NCBI GenBank assembly: GCA_938015445.1
Contig: CALLPE010000037.1
Span: forward strand, 1-64,000
Direction of reading: 5' to 3'
Source of the DNA: an uncultured Pirellulales bacterium
GTDB taxonomy: Bacteria; Planctomycetota; Planctomycetia; Pirellulales; Thermoguttaceae
DNA: 64,000 nucleotides
The translations under genes were made by a program, and so were the position numbers. The notes under the pieces are model-generated. The model was not told where the DNA came from. It made no database searches and saw nothing but the letters and a program-made list of their open reading frames with translations. This document shows, in pieces, positions 20,646 through 29,174 of the stretch; positions within the stretch are counted from its first letter, which is position 1; each line of letters begins with the position of its first letter.

Positions 20646-20982
20646 TGCCAAGCCTTCCTTGCCGATACCAAACGGCGGCTGGTTAACTCCTAAACTTGGG
20701 CCACTTCAGTGGTGGCCCGCCCGAGCGCCTTTGTGGAGCTTGCACGTTTTTGGAGCTGATGTTTTTGGAGCTGACGTTCGCAGCGGGCCAGATAAACGCA
20801 ACGGAAGGCCTCGAGCTTCTAGGCACATGGCGGCTAATGGTTCCGACAAACTCGCACAGGCCCGCACCAGATATACGCAGCCGCCGTGTGCATCTCCGCG
20901 GCGTCACGGCGTCAGACGTGACACCGCCAATATCATCTTGAGTGTACACTGAATTGCCTCAGGTAGTTTTCGGAACAACATC

Positions 20983-22308
20983 ATGGATAGGAAAGAATTA
21001 GTCATCCTGCTTGCTTTAGTGACGGTCTTCCTGGTGGCCTATTTCCTCAATTTCACCAGTCCGGAAATCCAGCGGGCGATCATGGAAGGCTTCTTCATGC
21101 TTCAGTGGTACGCCCGCAATCACACCCTGGCTTGCGTAGTGCCGGCGATGTTCATCGCCGGGGCGATCGCAACTTTTCTGTCAAAAGAAGCGGTTTTGCG
21201 ACACCTCGGTCCGCGGGCCAACAGGTTAGAGGCCTACTCGGTGGCTTCGGTTTCGGGCGTGGTGCTAGCCGTCTGCTCTTGCAGCGTACTGCCGATGTTT
21301 GCCGGGATATACCGCGTGGGCGCCGGACTCGGCCCGGCGGCTGCCTTCCTGTACTCCGGCCCGGCTATCAATGTGATGGCCATCTTCCTGACTGCCCGCG
21401 TGCTAGGTTTCGATTTGGGAATAGCGCGCTTGATCGGCGCGGTGGTGTTTGCGGTGGTAATCGGGTTGATCATGGCCGCTCTGTTTTGGCGCGACGAGCA
21501 GCGACGCGAAGCAGCCGTCATGCAACTTCCTCAGCCGCCACCGGGCAGACGCGCCATGTGGCAAAACGCGCTGTTTTTGGCAGCGATGATCGCCTTTCTG
21601 GTGTTCAGCGACTGGGCAAACCCTAGCCAAACGACCATCGAAACCCAAAGCGGCCAAAAACTACAGGTATCCGTTCTGTTGGAAACCACCGATATGCTAC
21701 GGGTGCAACTGGAACAGCCCGTCGGCCAGTGGAACAAAGGCAAAAAGCTGGAACTGGCGAAAGCCGATATCCTCCGTACCGAGTACGCCACCCCGGAAGG
21801 ATACGAGTGGGCCGAGTGGGTTTACTTGCATCGCTGGTATTTCGCCGGCGCGTGCCTGCTGGCAGTGCTGGGTATGCTAGCTGGATGGTTCGATCGTGAG
21901 GAGATCGGCCAATGGCTAGAGAACACCTGGGGGTTCGCCCGCTCGATCATCCCTCTGTTGTTCGGCGGCGTGCTGATTACTGGTTTTGTGGGCGCGTTGC
22001 TGCCCGAAGAGTTGATCGGCGAGTGGGTAGGTGGAGACAGTCTGCGGGCGAACCTGATCGCTTCGGTCGTCGGGGCATTGTGGTACTTCGCCACTTTGAC
22101 CGAAATTCCTATTCTCGAGGCGTTGTTGGGCTTGGGCATGGGCCGCGGCCCGGCGCTGTCGCTGCTGCTGGCCGGTCCGGCGCTGTCGCTGCCCAGCATC
22201 GCCGTAGTCCTGAGCGTGCTGGGCGTGAAAAAAACCGCAGTGTTCGTGCTGCTGGTGATTATAATGAGCACGATTTGCGGTATGGTTTTTGGTTGGTTTT
22301 TTGCCTAA
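20983..22308 (+). CDS. ArsP/YraQ-type (DUF318) membrane permease
   Basis: A 441-residue membrane protein with about ten hydrophobic segments in two halves joined by a soluble loop (residues 215-280). The first half contains AVCSCSVLPMFAGIYRVGAG, with the Cys-Ser-Cys motif and Pro-containing helix of the permease (DUF318) family; ArsP members export organoarsenicals, others are thought to move metal or sulfur compounds. It is first in the permease-thioredoxin pair, ending 57 bp before the thioredoxin gene. Exact substrate unknown; the ArsR, ArsF and ArsG neighbours favour a metalloid or thiol compound. Confidence 0.88.
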   Translation: MDRKELVILLALVTVFLVAYFLNFTSPEIQRAIMEGFFMLQWYARNHTLACVVPAMFIAGAIATFLSKEAVLRHLGPRANRLEAYSVASVSGVVLAVCSCSVLPMFAGIYRVGAGLGPAAAFLYSGPAINVMAIFLTARVLGFDLGIARLIGAVVFAVVIGLIMAALFWRDEQRREAAVMQLPQPPPGRRAMWQNALFLAAMIAFLVFSDWANPSQTTIETQSGQKLQVSVLLETTDMLRVQLEQPVGQWNKGKKLELAKADILRTEYATPEGYEWAEWVYLHRWYFAGACLLAVLGMLAGWFDREEIGQWLENTWGFARSIIPLLFGGVLITGFVGALLPEELIGEWVGGDSLRANLIASVVGALWYFATLTEIPILEALLGLGMGRGPALSLLLAGPALSLPSIAVVLSVLGVKKTAVFVLLVIIMSTICGMVFGWFFA

Positions 22309-22365
22309 CATAGTGTCGATCGGCACATAGTGTCGATCGGCTAAAAGGCGACGGAGGAGAAACGT

Positions 22366-22599
22366 ATGAAGCTGGTGCAGATTCTTGGTCCTGGTTGTCC
22401 TAAGTGCGAGAAACTCAAGGCCAACACCGAACAGGCGGCCAAACTGGCTGGCACCGAAGTGATGGTAGAAAAAATCAGCGACATCAACCAAATCGCCGCT
22501 TTCGGCGTAATGATGGTGCCGGCGCTGGTGATCGACGGCGAAGTCAAGGCCGTCGGCAAAGTCCTCTCGCCGGAAGAAATCAAACCGATGTTGCAATAA
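22366..22599 (+). CDS. Small CxxC thioredoxin-like protein (TM0996/MTH895 type)
   Basis: A 77-residue redox protein of the short glutaredoxin-like family. Active site GPGCPKCEKL at residues 8-17; the cis-Pro loop MMVPALVIDGEV is at 48-59. GGAGGAG lies 7 nt before ATG. Such proteins regularly sit beside DUF318 permeases and probably supply electrons or ferry a thiol-bound cargo. The preceding spacer repeats ACATAGTGTCGATCGGC twice (22309-22341). Confidence 0.92.
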   Translation: MKLVQILGPGCPKCEKLKANTEQAAKLAGTEVMVEKISDINQIAAFGVMMVPALVIDGEVKAVGKVLSPEEIKPMLQ

Positions 22600-22739
22600 A
22601 ATGCACTTTACTATAAGAACGTACCGCGGCCCGGCAGTCGCGGCCTTCCGGCCGTAGCAGCGCGGGTCGTTCCCTGAAATACTGTATCTGCATTTGACCC
22701 GACCGGCACTGTCTTTGCCCGAGAAAAGGGGGCTTGCTT

Positions 22740-23471
22740 ATGAACACATCAATCAGCCGTCGTGGGTTTGTGGGTGCGTTGGGAGTCGCAGCGGGGGCCG
22801 GGCTGCCAGGTCTGGCGGCTACCGACCCGGCGGGCGGAAAGGGCACGATCAAGGGACAGGGCACGATCAAGATCGTGGGCGTGGCGTGCAGCCCGCGTAA
22901 AGGCAAGACCACCGCACAGGGGATTTCCATTTGTCTGGAGGCCGCTAAAGCGGTGGACCCACAGCGCATCGAGACGGAGCTGATCGACCTGGCCGACTTG
23001 GACATCCCCGCCTACGTAGTGGCCAAGGTGCCGCTGAAGCCGGGCCACCGCGACGACTTCCCCGACGTGGCCGCTAAACTGGCCGATGCTAACGTGGCCG
23101 GTATCATCGTCGGCTCCCCGGTGTATTTCGGCAACATGACGGCTTTGTGCAAGGCGTTCCTGGATCGCTGCGGGTTATTCCGGGCAAAGCAATTCGCGCT
23201 GAGCGGCAAGGTGGGCGGGTCGCTGGCCGTGGGCGGAGTGCGCAACGGCGGACAAGAACTGGTCATTCAGACCATAAACAATGTGTTGATGTGTCATGAG
23301 ATGCTCATTGTCGGCGACGGACGCCCTACCGCACATTGGGGTGCTACCCTGTGGAACAACGGCACCGACGACATTTCCACCGACGAGTTCGGCGTGGCGA
23401 CCGCCAAGAACTTGGGCCGCCGCGTGGCCGAAGTGGCTTTGGCCAGGTTCGCGCCCGCAACCGCTTCCTGA
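22740..23471 (+). CDS. Tat-exported flavodoxin-family/FMN reductase-like protein
   Basis: A 243-residue protein with a twin-arginine signal (SISRRGFVGALGV, residues 4-16, Ala-rich core). The mature domain is NADPH-dependent FMN reductase/iron-sulfur-flavoprotein-like: IVGVACSPRKGKT binds FMN phosphate, then GIIVGSPVYFGNMTALCKAFLDRCG and KVGGSLAVGGVRNGGQE. Export by Tat is unusual for this normally cytoplasmic family and suggests a cofactor-loaded periplasmic reductase. ATG 22740 has AAAGGGGG upstream. Its position inside the arsenic-type island implies a reductive step on its substrate. Confidence 0.85.
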   Translation: MNTSISRRGFVGALGVAAGAGLPGLAATDPAGGKGTIKGQGTIKIVGVACSPRKGKTTAQGISICLEAAKAVDPQRIETELIDLADLDIPAYVVAKVPLKPGHRDDFPDVAAKLADANVAGIIVGSPVYFGNMTALCKAFLDRCGLFRAKQFALSGKVGGSLAVGGVRNGGQELVIQTINNVLMCHEMLIVGDGRPTAHWGATLWNNGTDDISTDEFGVATAKNLGRRVAEVALARFAPATAS

Positions 23472-23570
23472 GCGCGGGCTGCCGCTACGGCACAGTGGCG
23501 TCAGCGAACTCTTCAGTCCTGTGCAATCCAGGAAAGGTGCCATCGCAGCACAGCAACACGGAGAACACCG

Positions 23571-23987
23571 ATGACCGAAAGCACAAAACAACCCGATGCT
23601 GCTGGGGTATCGTGCCAGTGTTCATCGGCACCAAAGTTGATCTTCTCTTGTTCCGGCGCGTCCAACTTAGGCTGCATCGCCGATCAAGCAGCCCGGCAGT
23701 TGAACAAACTGGGACTGGGCAACATGTTCTGCCTGGCAGGGATCGGCGGGCGCGTGAGCGGCATCATGGCCTCGACCGAAGCGGCCTCTGCCATATTGGT
23801 CATCGACGGCTGTGGCCTGGAGTGCGCCAAGAAGACCATGGAAAACGCGGGCTTCAACCATTTCGCGCACTTGCGGCTAATCGACTTGGGAATGGAAAGA
23901 GGCTCAACGTCGGTTGACGACCACAGCATTTTCCGTGTGGTCGAGGCGGCCAAAGTACTGCTAGCCGAGGTTGCGGTCGCCGGCTGA
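23571..23987 (+). CDS. DGC-domain putative zinc-binding protein
   Basis: A 138-residue protein with many Cys: SCQCSS near the N-terminus, FSCSGASNLGCIAD (about 29-42) and the defining DGCGLECAKKTME near residue 83. DGC proteins are thought to bind zinc or another metal and often occur beside redox and arsenic genes. It lies 16 bp before the ArsF-like gene, so the two are surely co-transcribed. Function beyond metal binding is not established. Confidence 0.88.
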   Translation: MTESTKQPDAAGVSCQCSSAPKLIFSCSGASNLGCIADQAARQLNKLGLGNMFCLAGIGGRVSGIMASTEAASAILVIDGCGLECAKKTMENAGFNHFAHLRLIDLGMERGSTSVDDHSIFRVVEAAKVLLAEVAVAG

Positions 23988-24003
23988 AAAAAGGAGCACC
24001 AAA

Positions 24004-24726
24004 GTGGAACTGAAAAATGCGTTGGCCATTTGCTTGCTCGCCTTCTTTTCCGCTACCCTGGTACTGCTGATTGCTAGGGCACTAGACATGCAGGCTGCAT
24101 CGCAGTTGCAGCCGCAGTTGGCCGAGATCGTCGAAGAACTGCGGGCGCTGCGGAAGCAGGGAGGTTTTGCCCCTGGTCACAGCGTAGCCGGAAACCCAAC
24201 GCCGGCTCCACGCAACCCAGCTAGGGACCTGGCTGGCAATCCGGTCGGCGCTTTATCGGCCAATCCCAGTGCACACCCGAGCGACGAAGTGCTGGTGGTT
24301 TACTACTTTCACGGCACGCAGCGTTGTCCGACCTGCCGACTGATCGAGTCGCAGGCCCGAGAAACAGTGGAAACGTATTTTTCAGACTTGGTCCGACGTG
24401 GAACAATCGTCTTCAAGACGGCCAACTTCGACTTGCCTTCTAATGCTGCTCTGGCGCAGAAGTTCAAGATCGCCATGCCGATGGTGGTGCTGGCCACCGA
24501 AAGCGATCGACAGATCAAGCGCTGGAAGAGCTTGAATAGTGTGTGGGCGCTTGTCCGCGACAGAGCGGCTTTCGTCAGGTACGTGCGTGAGGAGATTGAA
24601 AGCATGTTGCCGACCGGCGAGGTCACACCCTCGTCGCGCTCAGCCGACCAGCAACCTTCCTCGCCACGGTTGGCAGCCGAGGGATCCGCGCTGCCCGACT
24701 ACGAACCGGCTGCGCAGTCGCGCTGA
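24004..24726 (+). CDS. ArsF-like membrane-anchored thioredoxin-fold protein
   Basis: About 240 residues from GTG 24004, chosen because AAGGAG lies 8 nt upstream; the open frame before it overlaps the DGC gene. One N-terminal transmembrane helix (LAICLLAFFSATLVLLIARAL) is followed by an Asn/Pro/Ala-rich linker with repeated NP pairs, then a thioredoxin-like domain: VVYYFHGTQRCPTCRLIES with CxxC, and a cis-Pro loop AMPMVVL. The match is to proteins named ArsF (nitroaromatic-arsenical reduction subunit). The pairing with an ArsG-like permease 95 bp downstream supports this. Enzymatic activity on nitro compounds is inferred from the family. Confidence 0.8.
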   Translation: MELKNALAICLLAFFSATLVLLIARALDMQAASQLQPQLAEIVEELRALRKQGGFAPGHSVAGNPTPAPRNPARDLAGNPVGALSANPSAHPSDEVLVVYYFHGTQRCPTCRLIESQARETVETYFSDLVRRGTIVFKTANFDLPSNAALAQKFKIAMPMVVLATESDRQIKRWKSLNSVWALVRDRAAFVRYVREEIESMLPTGEVTPSSRSADQQPSSPRLAAEGSALPDYEPAAQSR

Positions 24727-24821
24727 GCCGGCACCCAAGGAAAACGGAGATACCGCCCGCGGCACTGCGCCCAACCGGTCGCAGCCAAGAGGCACCTAGC
24801 CCATTAGCGAGTCAAAGCCTC

Positions 24822-25571
24822 ATGTACACCACCGCGTTGTACCTGCTAGCCGCCTTGTACCTGGGAGTGCTGACCTCGATCAGCCCCTGCCCCCTGGCTA
24901 CCAACATCGCCGCTATCTCATACGTGGGCCGCAAGGTGGGCGAGCCACGCTCGGTGATCATAGCCGGCTGGCTGTACACTTTGGGGCGCTGCGTGACGTA
25001 CCTGACGCTGGCAACGGTTATCTCGGCCGCAGCGCTGTCGATACCGGCCGTGTCTTTGTTCCTCCAGAAGTACATGTATCTGGTGCTCGGCCCGGTGTTC
25101 TTGCTGGTGGGAATATTCCTGCTGGAGCTAGTGCAGATTAGCATGGGCACTGCTTTGGTCGGTCAGCGCATACAGCAGCGTGTCGACGCAATGGGCATTT
25201 GGGGCGCGCTGGCGCTGGGGATGCTGTTCGCCCTGTCGTTTTGCCCCACCTCGGCCTTGTGGTTTTTCGGGCTGCTTGCCCTGATCGTCGGTTACGAAGC
25301 CCCAGAGGTGCTGGCCGAACTGAGTAAGGTAGGTATCAATCTGCCTGCCACCCCCCTTACCGGCGGCAGCGTGATCTTGCCGCTAATCTACGGCGCAGGC
25401 ACCGCGCTGCCGGTGATACTAGTGGCCTTCGTGCTGGCTTACGGCGCCCAATCGCTGGCACGCACTTACAACATGCTCACTCAGGCCGAATGGTGGGCAC
25501 GGCGAGTGACGGCTTGCGTGTTTATTGCCCTGGGAATGTATTTTTCTCTGAGATCGGCGTTCTTGTTGTAA
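24822..25571 (+). CDS. ArsG-like aromatic arsenical efflux permease (DsbD/CcdA-like membrane protein)
   Basis: A 249-residue membrane protein with about six transmembrane segments. The first loop reads TSISPCPLATNIAAISYVG and a later one ALSFCPTSALWFFG; paired Pro-Cys-Pro and Cys-Pro motifs within helices are the CcdA/DsbD-like arrangement seen in ArsG proteins. ArsG exports trivalent aromatic arsenicals together with ArsE and ArsF; the thioredoxin at 22366 may play the ArsE part. A role in moving reducing equivalents across the membrane is the alternative. Confidence 0.8.
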   Translation: MYTTALYLLAALYLGVLTSISPCPLATNIAAISYVGRKVGEPRSVIIAGWLYTLGRCVTYLTLATVISAAALSIPAVSLFLQKYMYLVLGPVFLLVGIFLLELVQISMGTALVGQRIQQRVDAMGIWGALALGMLFALSFCPTSALWFFGLLALIVGYEAPEVLAELSKVGINLPATPLTGGSVILPLIYGAGTALPVILVAFVLAYGAQSLARTYNMLTQAEWWARRVTACVFIALGMYFSLRSAFLL

Positions 25572-25651
25572 GCCGAGCGACACGCGGGGCCGCCATTGGA
25601 CTATTGGCGTTCCGCTGGCAATCTCCGCTGCCACTGCCACCGGCGCTATCT

Positions 25652-25735
25652 GCCGTGACTGTCCGCTCTGATTGTCCGTCCGCTGTTATTGTCCGCCGTG
25701 ACTGTCCACTGTGACTGTCTACTGTCACTGTCAGC
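25652..25735 (+). repeat. Degenerate tandem repeat of a TGACTGTCC-like unit
   Basis: About six imperfect units of 12-16 bp built on TGACTGTCCG (variants GATTGTCC, TTATTGTCC, GACTGTCT) fill the space between the convergent ArsG-like and J-domain genes. No hairpin plus T-run is visible, so it is not an obvious terminator. Confidence 0.7.
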
Positions 25736-25767
25736 CGGCACTGGGCGCCGCAAAGAGTGGAACACCA

Positions 25768-28623
25768 TCACTTGTACACTGGCGGGGTGCGGTAATACAC
25801 TTCCAGCGTGAGGGTAGCCAGGGCAGTGCAGAACAGCCGGCCGCCCAGCTTGTTGCCCCAATCGCCGCTGTTGCTCGACCAGCTTCCGGTGGCATGTCCA
25901 TCGGCGCTTTGGGCGGCGATGAGCCGCTCGCGCAACTCGGCTTGCCAGGAGAGCCACAACGGGCCGGACAGTTCGCGCAACGTCTGGGCATCGAGCCAAT
26001 TAAGGCAATAGCGCGATAACGAGGCGGCCGGGGTTTTTCCGCGGTTCAGGGCGTAAGCGGCCAGTTGCGGATGCGACTGCGGCCATCCCAAATAGATGCG
26101 CGATAGCAGCGCGCCGGCCGTGGCATATTCGTCCCGACCGGCGGCGTCCAAGCTGCGCCGATAACCGCTCGCGTCGGCAAGTGCTACCCGATCCAAGAAT
26201 GCTTCCGCGTGCTTCAGCGCCCGGTCGATGTGCCGCACGTCCCTCTCGGCGCTGAACAGCTTCACCCAAACAGCCGTGCGCAGGGCCATCACGTTCCAGG
26301 CGGTGAAGAAGGTGTCGCTGTGGTCGCCGGGTTTGTCGCCCAGCGGCGGACGCGCGCCCCAGCCCCCGTCGCTGTTTTGCGTGTTGATGATGAACCACAC
26401 AGCAGCCGTGGCGGCTTTGCGGGTACTGGGATCGCGGGCCGCTTCGCACAGTGCCATGGCACACCAGGCGTGGGCCGGCAACTGCGGCGCAGCAGGATCG
26501 TAATAATGTGCGGCGTTCTTGCCGGCGGGGGTGGCCCGGGCTTTCAGGAAGTTCAGCCCTTCGCTCACGCTTCTGCGATGCCGCCCGCCGCTCTGGCTGT
26601 TGCCCGCCCCTTGCAAAGCCAACAACGCCAGCGCTGTAGCGGCGTTGGGGGCGTCGACTGTGCCCGGTTCCGTGCAATGGGTGCGACAGTGGGCAGTAGT
26701 GTGGATGAAGCTCCATCCCCCGCTCGGGCTGCGGTGGGCGGCGATCCAATCCAGTGCCTTGGCCACCGCTGCCTCGCTGGCTTCGGTGCCGCCGTAGGTT
26801 CTCAGCAATGCCAATTTAGCCGGGGGAATGCGGCACTCCACCCCCTCGGCCGAAACTTCCCCGCTTTCCTCGCCGCTCACCTCCTCCAACCGACTGCTGA
26901 CCAGCGCCTGTTGTTCCTCAGACAGCCCGGGCTTGGCCCGCTGGTACCAGTAAGCCGCGCGGCGACGCCCCTGCTGGCGATACTCGGCGGGGAGTGTTTC
27001 GGCGGCATCCCACCACATATCGCCCAACTTCAACTGTTCGGCCGGATCGGTCAAGGAAGCCATCTCCGTCTCAGCCGCCTGGTGCAATAGCGGTACACTA
27101 CAACGGGCTAGATGTTTCAACCCTTGCTCCCAGTCATCTTTGACGAAACAGTAGTACTGTCCCAGCACCAGATGCGCCTGTTGGTCGTCGGGATTGCTGG
27201 CCACGCTGGCCCGAGCTTGCTCGATAAGCTGGTACTGCTGCTTCCACTGCTGAAATTGCTCCCTGCGTTGCTGCGCGTCTTTCCGCAGTTCGGCGTCTAG
27301 CGCTTCGGCCGCGTTGTGCTGCAAGGCGGTAAGCAACTGCTCCGCCGCAGGAAGATTCTCGGCATCCAATAGTTCCTCCAACACGGCTGCCAACTTGGGT
27401 GCCAGTTGCTTGCGCCGGGCAGAACTGATGGTCTTGTGCGCTATCTGGCCGAGCACCGCTGCTTTTAGAGCTGGCAAATCGACGGCAAACTGCCGGCCCA
27501 TCGCCTCCAGAGCCAACAGCGCTTCGTCCTCATCGACCAGCTCCATCGCCATATCGCAGGCCATCTCCAGCAGTGCATAAGCCCGGACAGGCTGAACGGC
27601 GCTTTTGCCGGCCTCGGCCGCCAAAGATCGGGCCAACGACAGTTTCTCTTCCGGTCGTGCGGCTGCGGCAATTCGTTCGGCCAACTCGGCGGCGATTTGC
27701 GCGCGGGCCTGTTTGACCTCCTCAGGCGGTGGCGCCGGCAGCTTGGCAGTAGGCGGCGATGGCGTTTCGACCGACTGTTGCTCTGCGGGCTTATCGGCCG
27801 GTGGTCCCAAAGGAGGCAATTCCGGCATCGGGCCATTGTTCCCGCCCGTTTCCGAAAGGCCGAAAGAAAATGGTTTTCGCGCGCCTTCCGGCCGCTGGCT
27901 GGGTTTTCGTTTAGCCTGCGGCTCGCGGCGCTCTAGCTCTTCGGCAGCAGATTGGCCGTTGCTTTGGTTGGTGACCTGGCCGTTGCTCTGCCCGGCGCGA
28001 AAAAGCCCCGGATCGTTAGCCACTACTAGCAACAACCCCAACGCGACTGCGAGTATTACTCCCCCGCCGACCAGCACAATTTGTTTAGCAGGACTGCTTC
28101 GCCGCGCGCGGCGCACAGGGCTTCTCGACGATAGCCCGGATGGCCCTAAAACACCTGCGCCCACGCTCGACGACTCGGCCAACCGCGCCGATGTGGATAG
28201 GTCGTCCGGCGCTGGCCGAGCTGACGCCACAGACGGCGGCGGCGGTGCAGACGCAGGCGGTGCAGCCACCCCAGACATCGGCGGCGCCGGCGGTAGCGGA
28301 GGAGCCGCGCTTGCTTTGGCCGCACCGGAGGCCGCCGGATGGATGTTCAACTGGCGGCGCAACTGCTCGTCGTAGGCGGCTTTCTTGGCCGGGTCCAGCA
28401 GACACACCCGGGCCGCCGCCAGCTCGTTCATAAGCTGTTGCGACAGTTCAGAGTACCGCCCGCCCTGAAACGAGCGGACATGCACCATCTGCCGGTCGGC
28501 GGCGTTGGCGATTACTTCGGGGTCCGACTCGAACAGCCCTACCCCCAACAAGCGGTACAGATTGGGGGGTTGCTCCGCCGGTGGAATACCCAGCCACTTC
28601 CAATACGGATCAAACGCCCCCAT
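25768..28623 (-). CDS. Large membrane protein: J-domain-like head, TPR-like middle, terpenoid-cyclase-like C-terminus
   Basis: A 951-residue protein. Residues 1-92 look like the degenerate J-domain of Planctomycetes (WKWLGIPPAEQPPNLYRLLG, ending LLDPAKKAAYDEQLR) but lack HPD. A Pro/Ala/Ser-rich stretch precedes one transmembrane helix (182-203). Residues 300-620 are helical and TPR-like. Residues about 640-950 repeat the alpha/alpha-toroid pattern of squalene cyclase/prenyltransferase folds, with QNSDGGWG and GSWSS turns and a Cys/His pair (HCRTHC) nearby. The catalytic DxDD of squalene cyclases is not seen. GAGGAA precedes ATG. Probably a scaffold for an envelope complex; function unknown. 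Confidence 0.85.
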   Translation of the reverse strand: MGAFDPYWKWLGIPPAEQPPNLYRLLGVGLFESDPEVIANAADRQMVHVRSFQGGRYSELSQQLMNELAAARVCLLDPAKKAAYDEQLRRQLNIHPAASGAAKASAAPPLPPAPPMSGVAAPPASAPPPPSVASARPAPDDLSTSARLAESSSVGAGVLGPSGLSSRSPVRRARRSSPAKQIVLVGGGVILAVALGLLLVVANDPGLFRAGQSNGQVTNQSNGQSAAEELERREPQAKRKPSQRPEGARKPFSFGLSETGGNNGPMPELPPLGPPADKPAEQQSVETPSPPTAKLPAPPPEEVKQARAQIAAELAERIAAAARPEEKLSLARSLAAEAGKSAVQPVRAYALLEMACDMAMELVDEDEALLALEAMGRQFAVDLPALKAAVLGQIAHKTISSARRKQLAPKLAAVLEELLDAENLPAAEQLLTALQHNAAEALDAELRKDAQQRREQFQQWKQQYQLIEQARASVASNPDDQQAHLVLGQYYCFVKDDWEQGLKHLARCSVPLLHQAAETEMASLTDPAEQLKLGDMWWDAAETLPAEYRQQGRRRAAYWYQRAKPGLSEEQQALVSSRLEEVSGEESGEVSAEGVECRIPPAKLALLRTYGGTEASEAAVAKALDWIAAHRSPSGGWSFIHTTAHCRTHCTEPGTVDAPNAATALALLALQGAGNSQSGGRHRRSVSEGLNFLKARATPAGKNAAHYYDPAAPQLPAHAWCAMALCEAARDPSTRKAATAAVWFIINTQNSDGGWGARPPLGDKPGDHSDTFFTAWNVMALRTAVWVKLFSAERDVRHIDRALKHAEAFLDRVALADASGYRRSLDAAGRDEYATAGALLSRIYLGWPQSHPQLAAYALNRGKTPAASLSRYCLNWLDAQTLRELSGPLWLSWQAELRERLIAAQSADGHATGSWSSNSGDWGNKLGGRLFCTALATLTLEVYYRTPPVYK

Positions 28624-28697
28624 ATCTGTTCCTCGCGCAGACTGTGGTAATCGGCGCGGCGCAATCGACGTACCGCACCGCAGCAGCGCTATATTGC

Positions 28698-28726
28698 ATT
28701 ATGCTTTCCGCACTCGGCGTTGGCAA
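28698..28726 (-). promoter_or_regulatory. Predicted promoter of the J-domain-like gene
   Basis: Minus strand: TTGCCA (28726-28721), 17-nt spacer, CATAAT (28703-28698); both hexamers are one base from consensus. The leader to ATG 28623 is about 68 nt. Confidence 0.6.
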
Positions 28727-28935
28727 CGCGACCAGCCGACTACTCCGAAAGCTCCTGTGGATTATTCCGCTGAAGGGCAAATAAGTTATTCCCCGCCCAA
28801 ATCGTGCAACCCGAACAGTCGCCGCTTAACTCATCCAACCCGTACAGCCATCCGCCTGACGCATCTGCCGAACAGTCGCAAACACATGGCCGCGCTATAC
28901 GTGCAGGGTCGCGAAACACTCTTGCGTCCCGTCGC

Positions 28936-28964
28936 TTGACAACCGGGCCGCAGTGCTCGATAGT
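28936..28964 (+). promoter_or_regulatory. Predicted promoter of pyrE
   Basis: Perfect TTGACA (28936-28941), 17-nt spacer, GATAGT (28959-28964). A 17-bp unit (AAGGCGGCGCCGATATC, 16 of 17 identical) is repeated head to tail at 28972-28988 and 28989-29005, right at the expected transcription start. The leader to ATG 29175 is about 200 nt. Confidence 0.55.
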
Positions 28965-29174
28965 TCTCGCTAAGGCGGCGCCGATATCAAGGCGGCGCTG
29001 ATATCGGCGCACCGTAGGTTGTCCCTAGGGCGGGCGATTCCTGCGCACAGGCGATCCTGGGCCGTTGTGGTCAGCCCGAACAACAGCAGCCTCCTTTACC
29101 AGCTCAAACCGCCTTCTTTACCAGTTCAGGCCAGTTCAAACCATTGCACATTTGCGCCGCACCGGAAATCCGCC

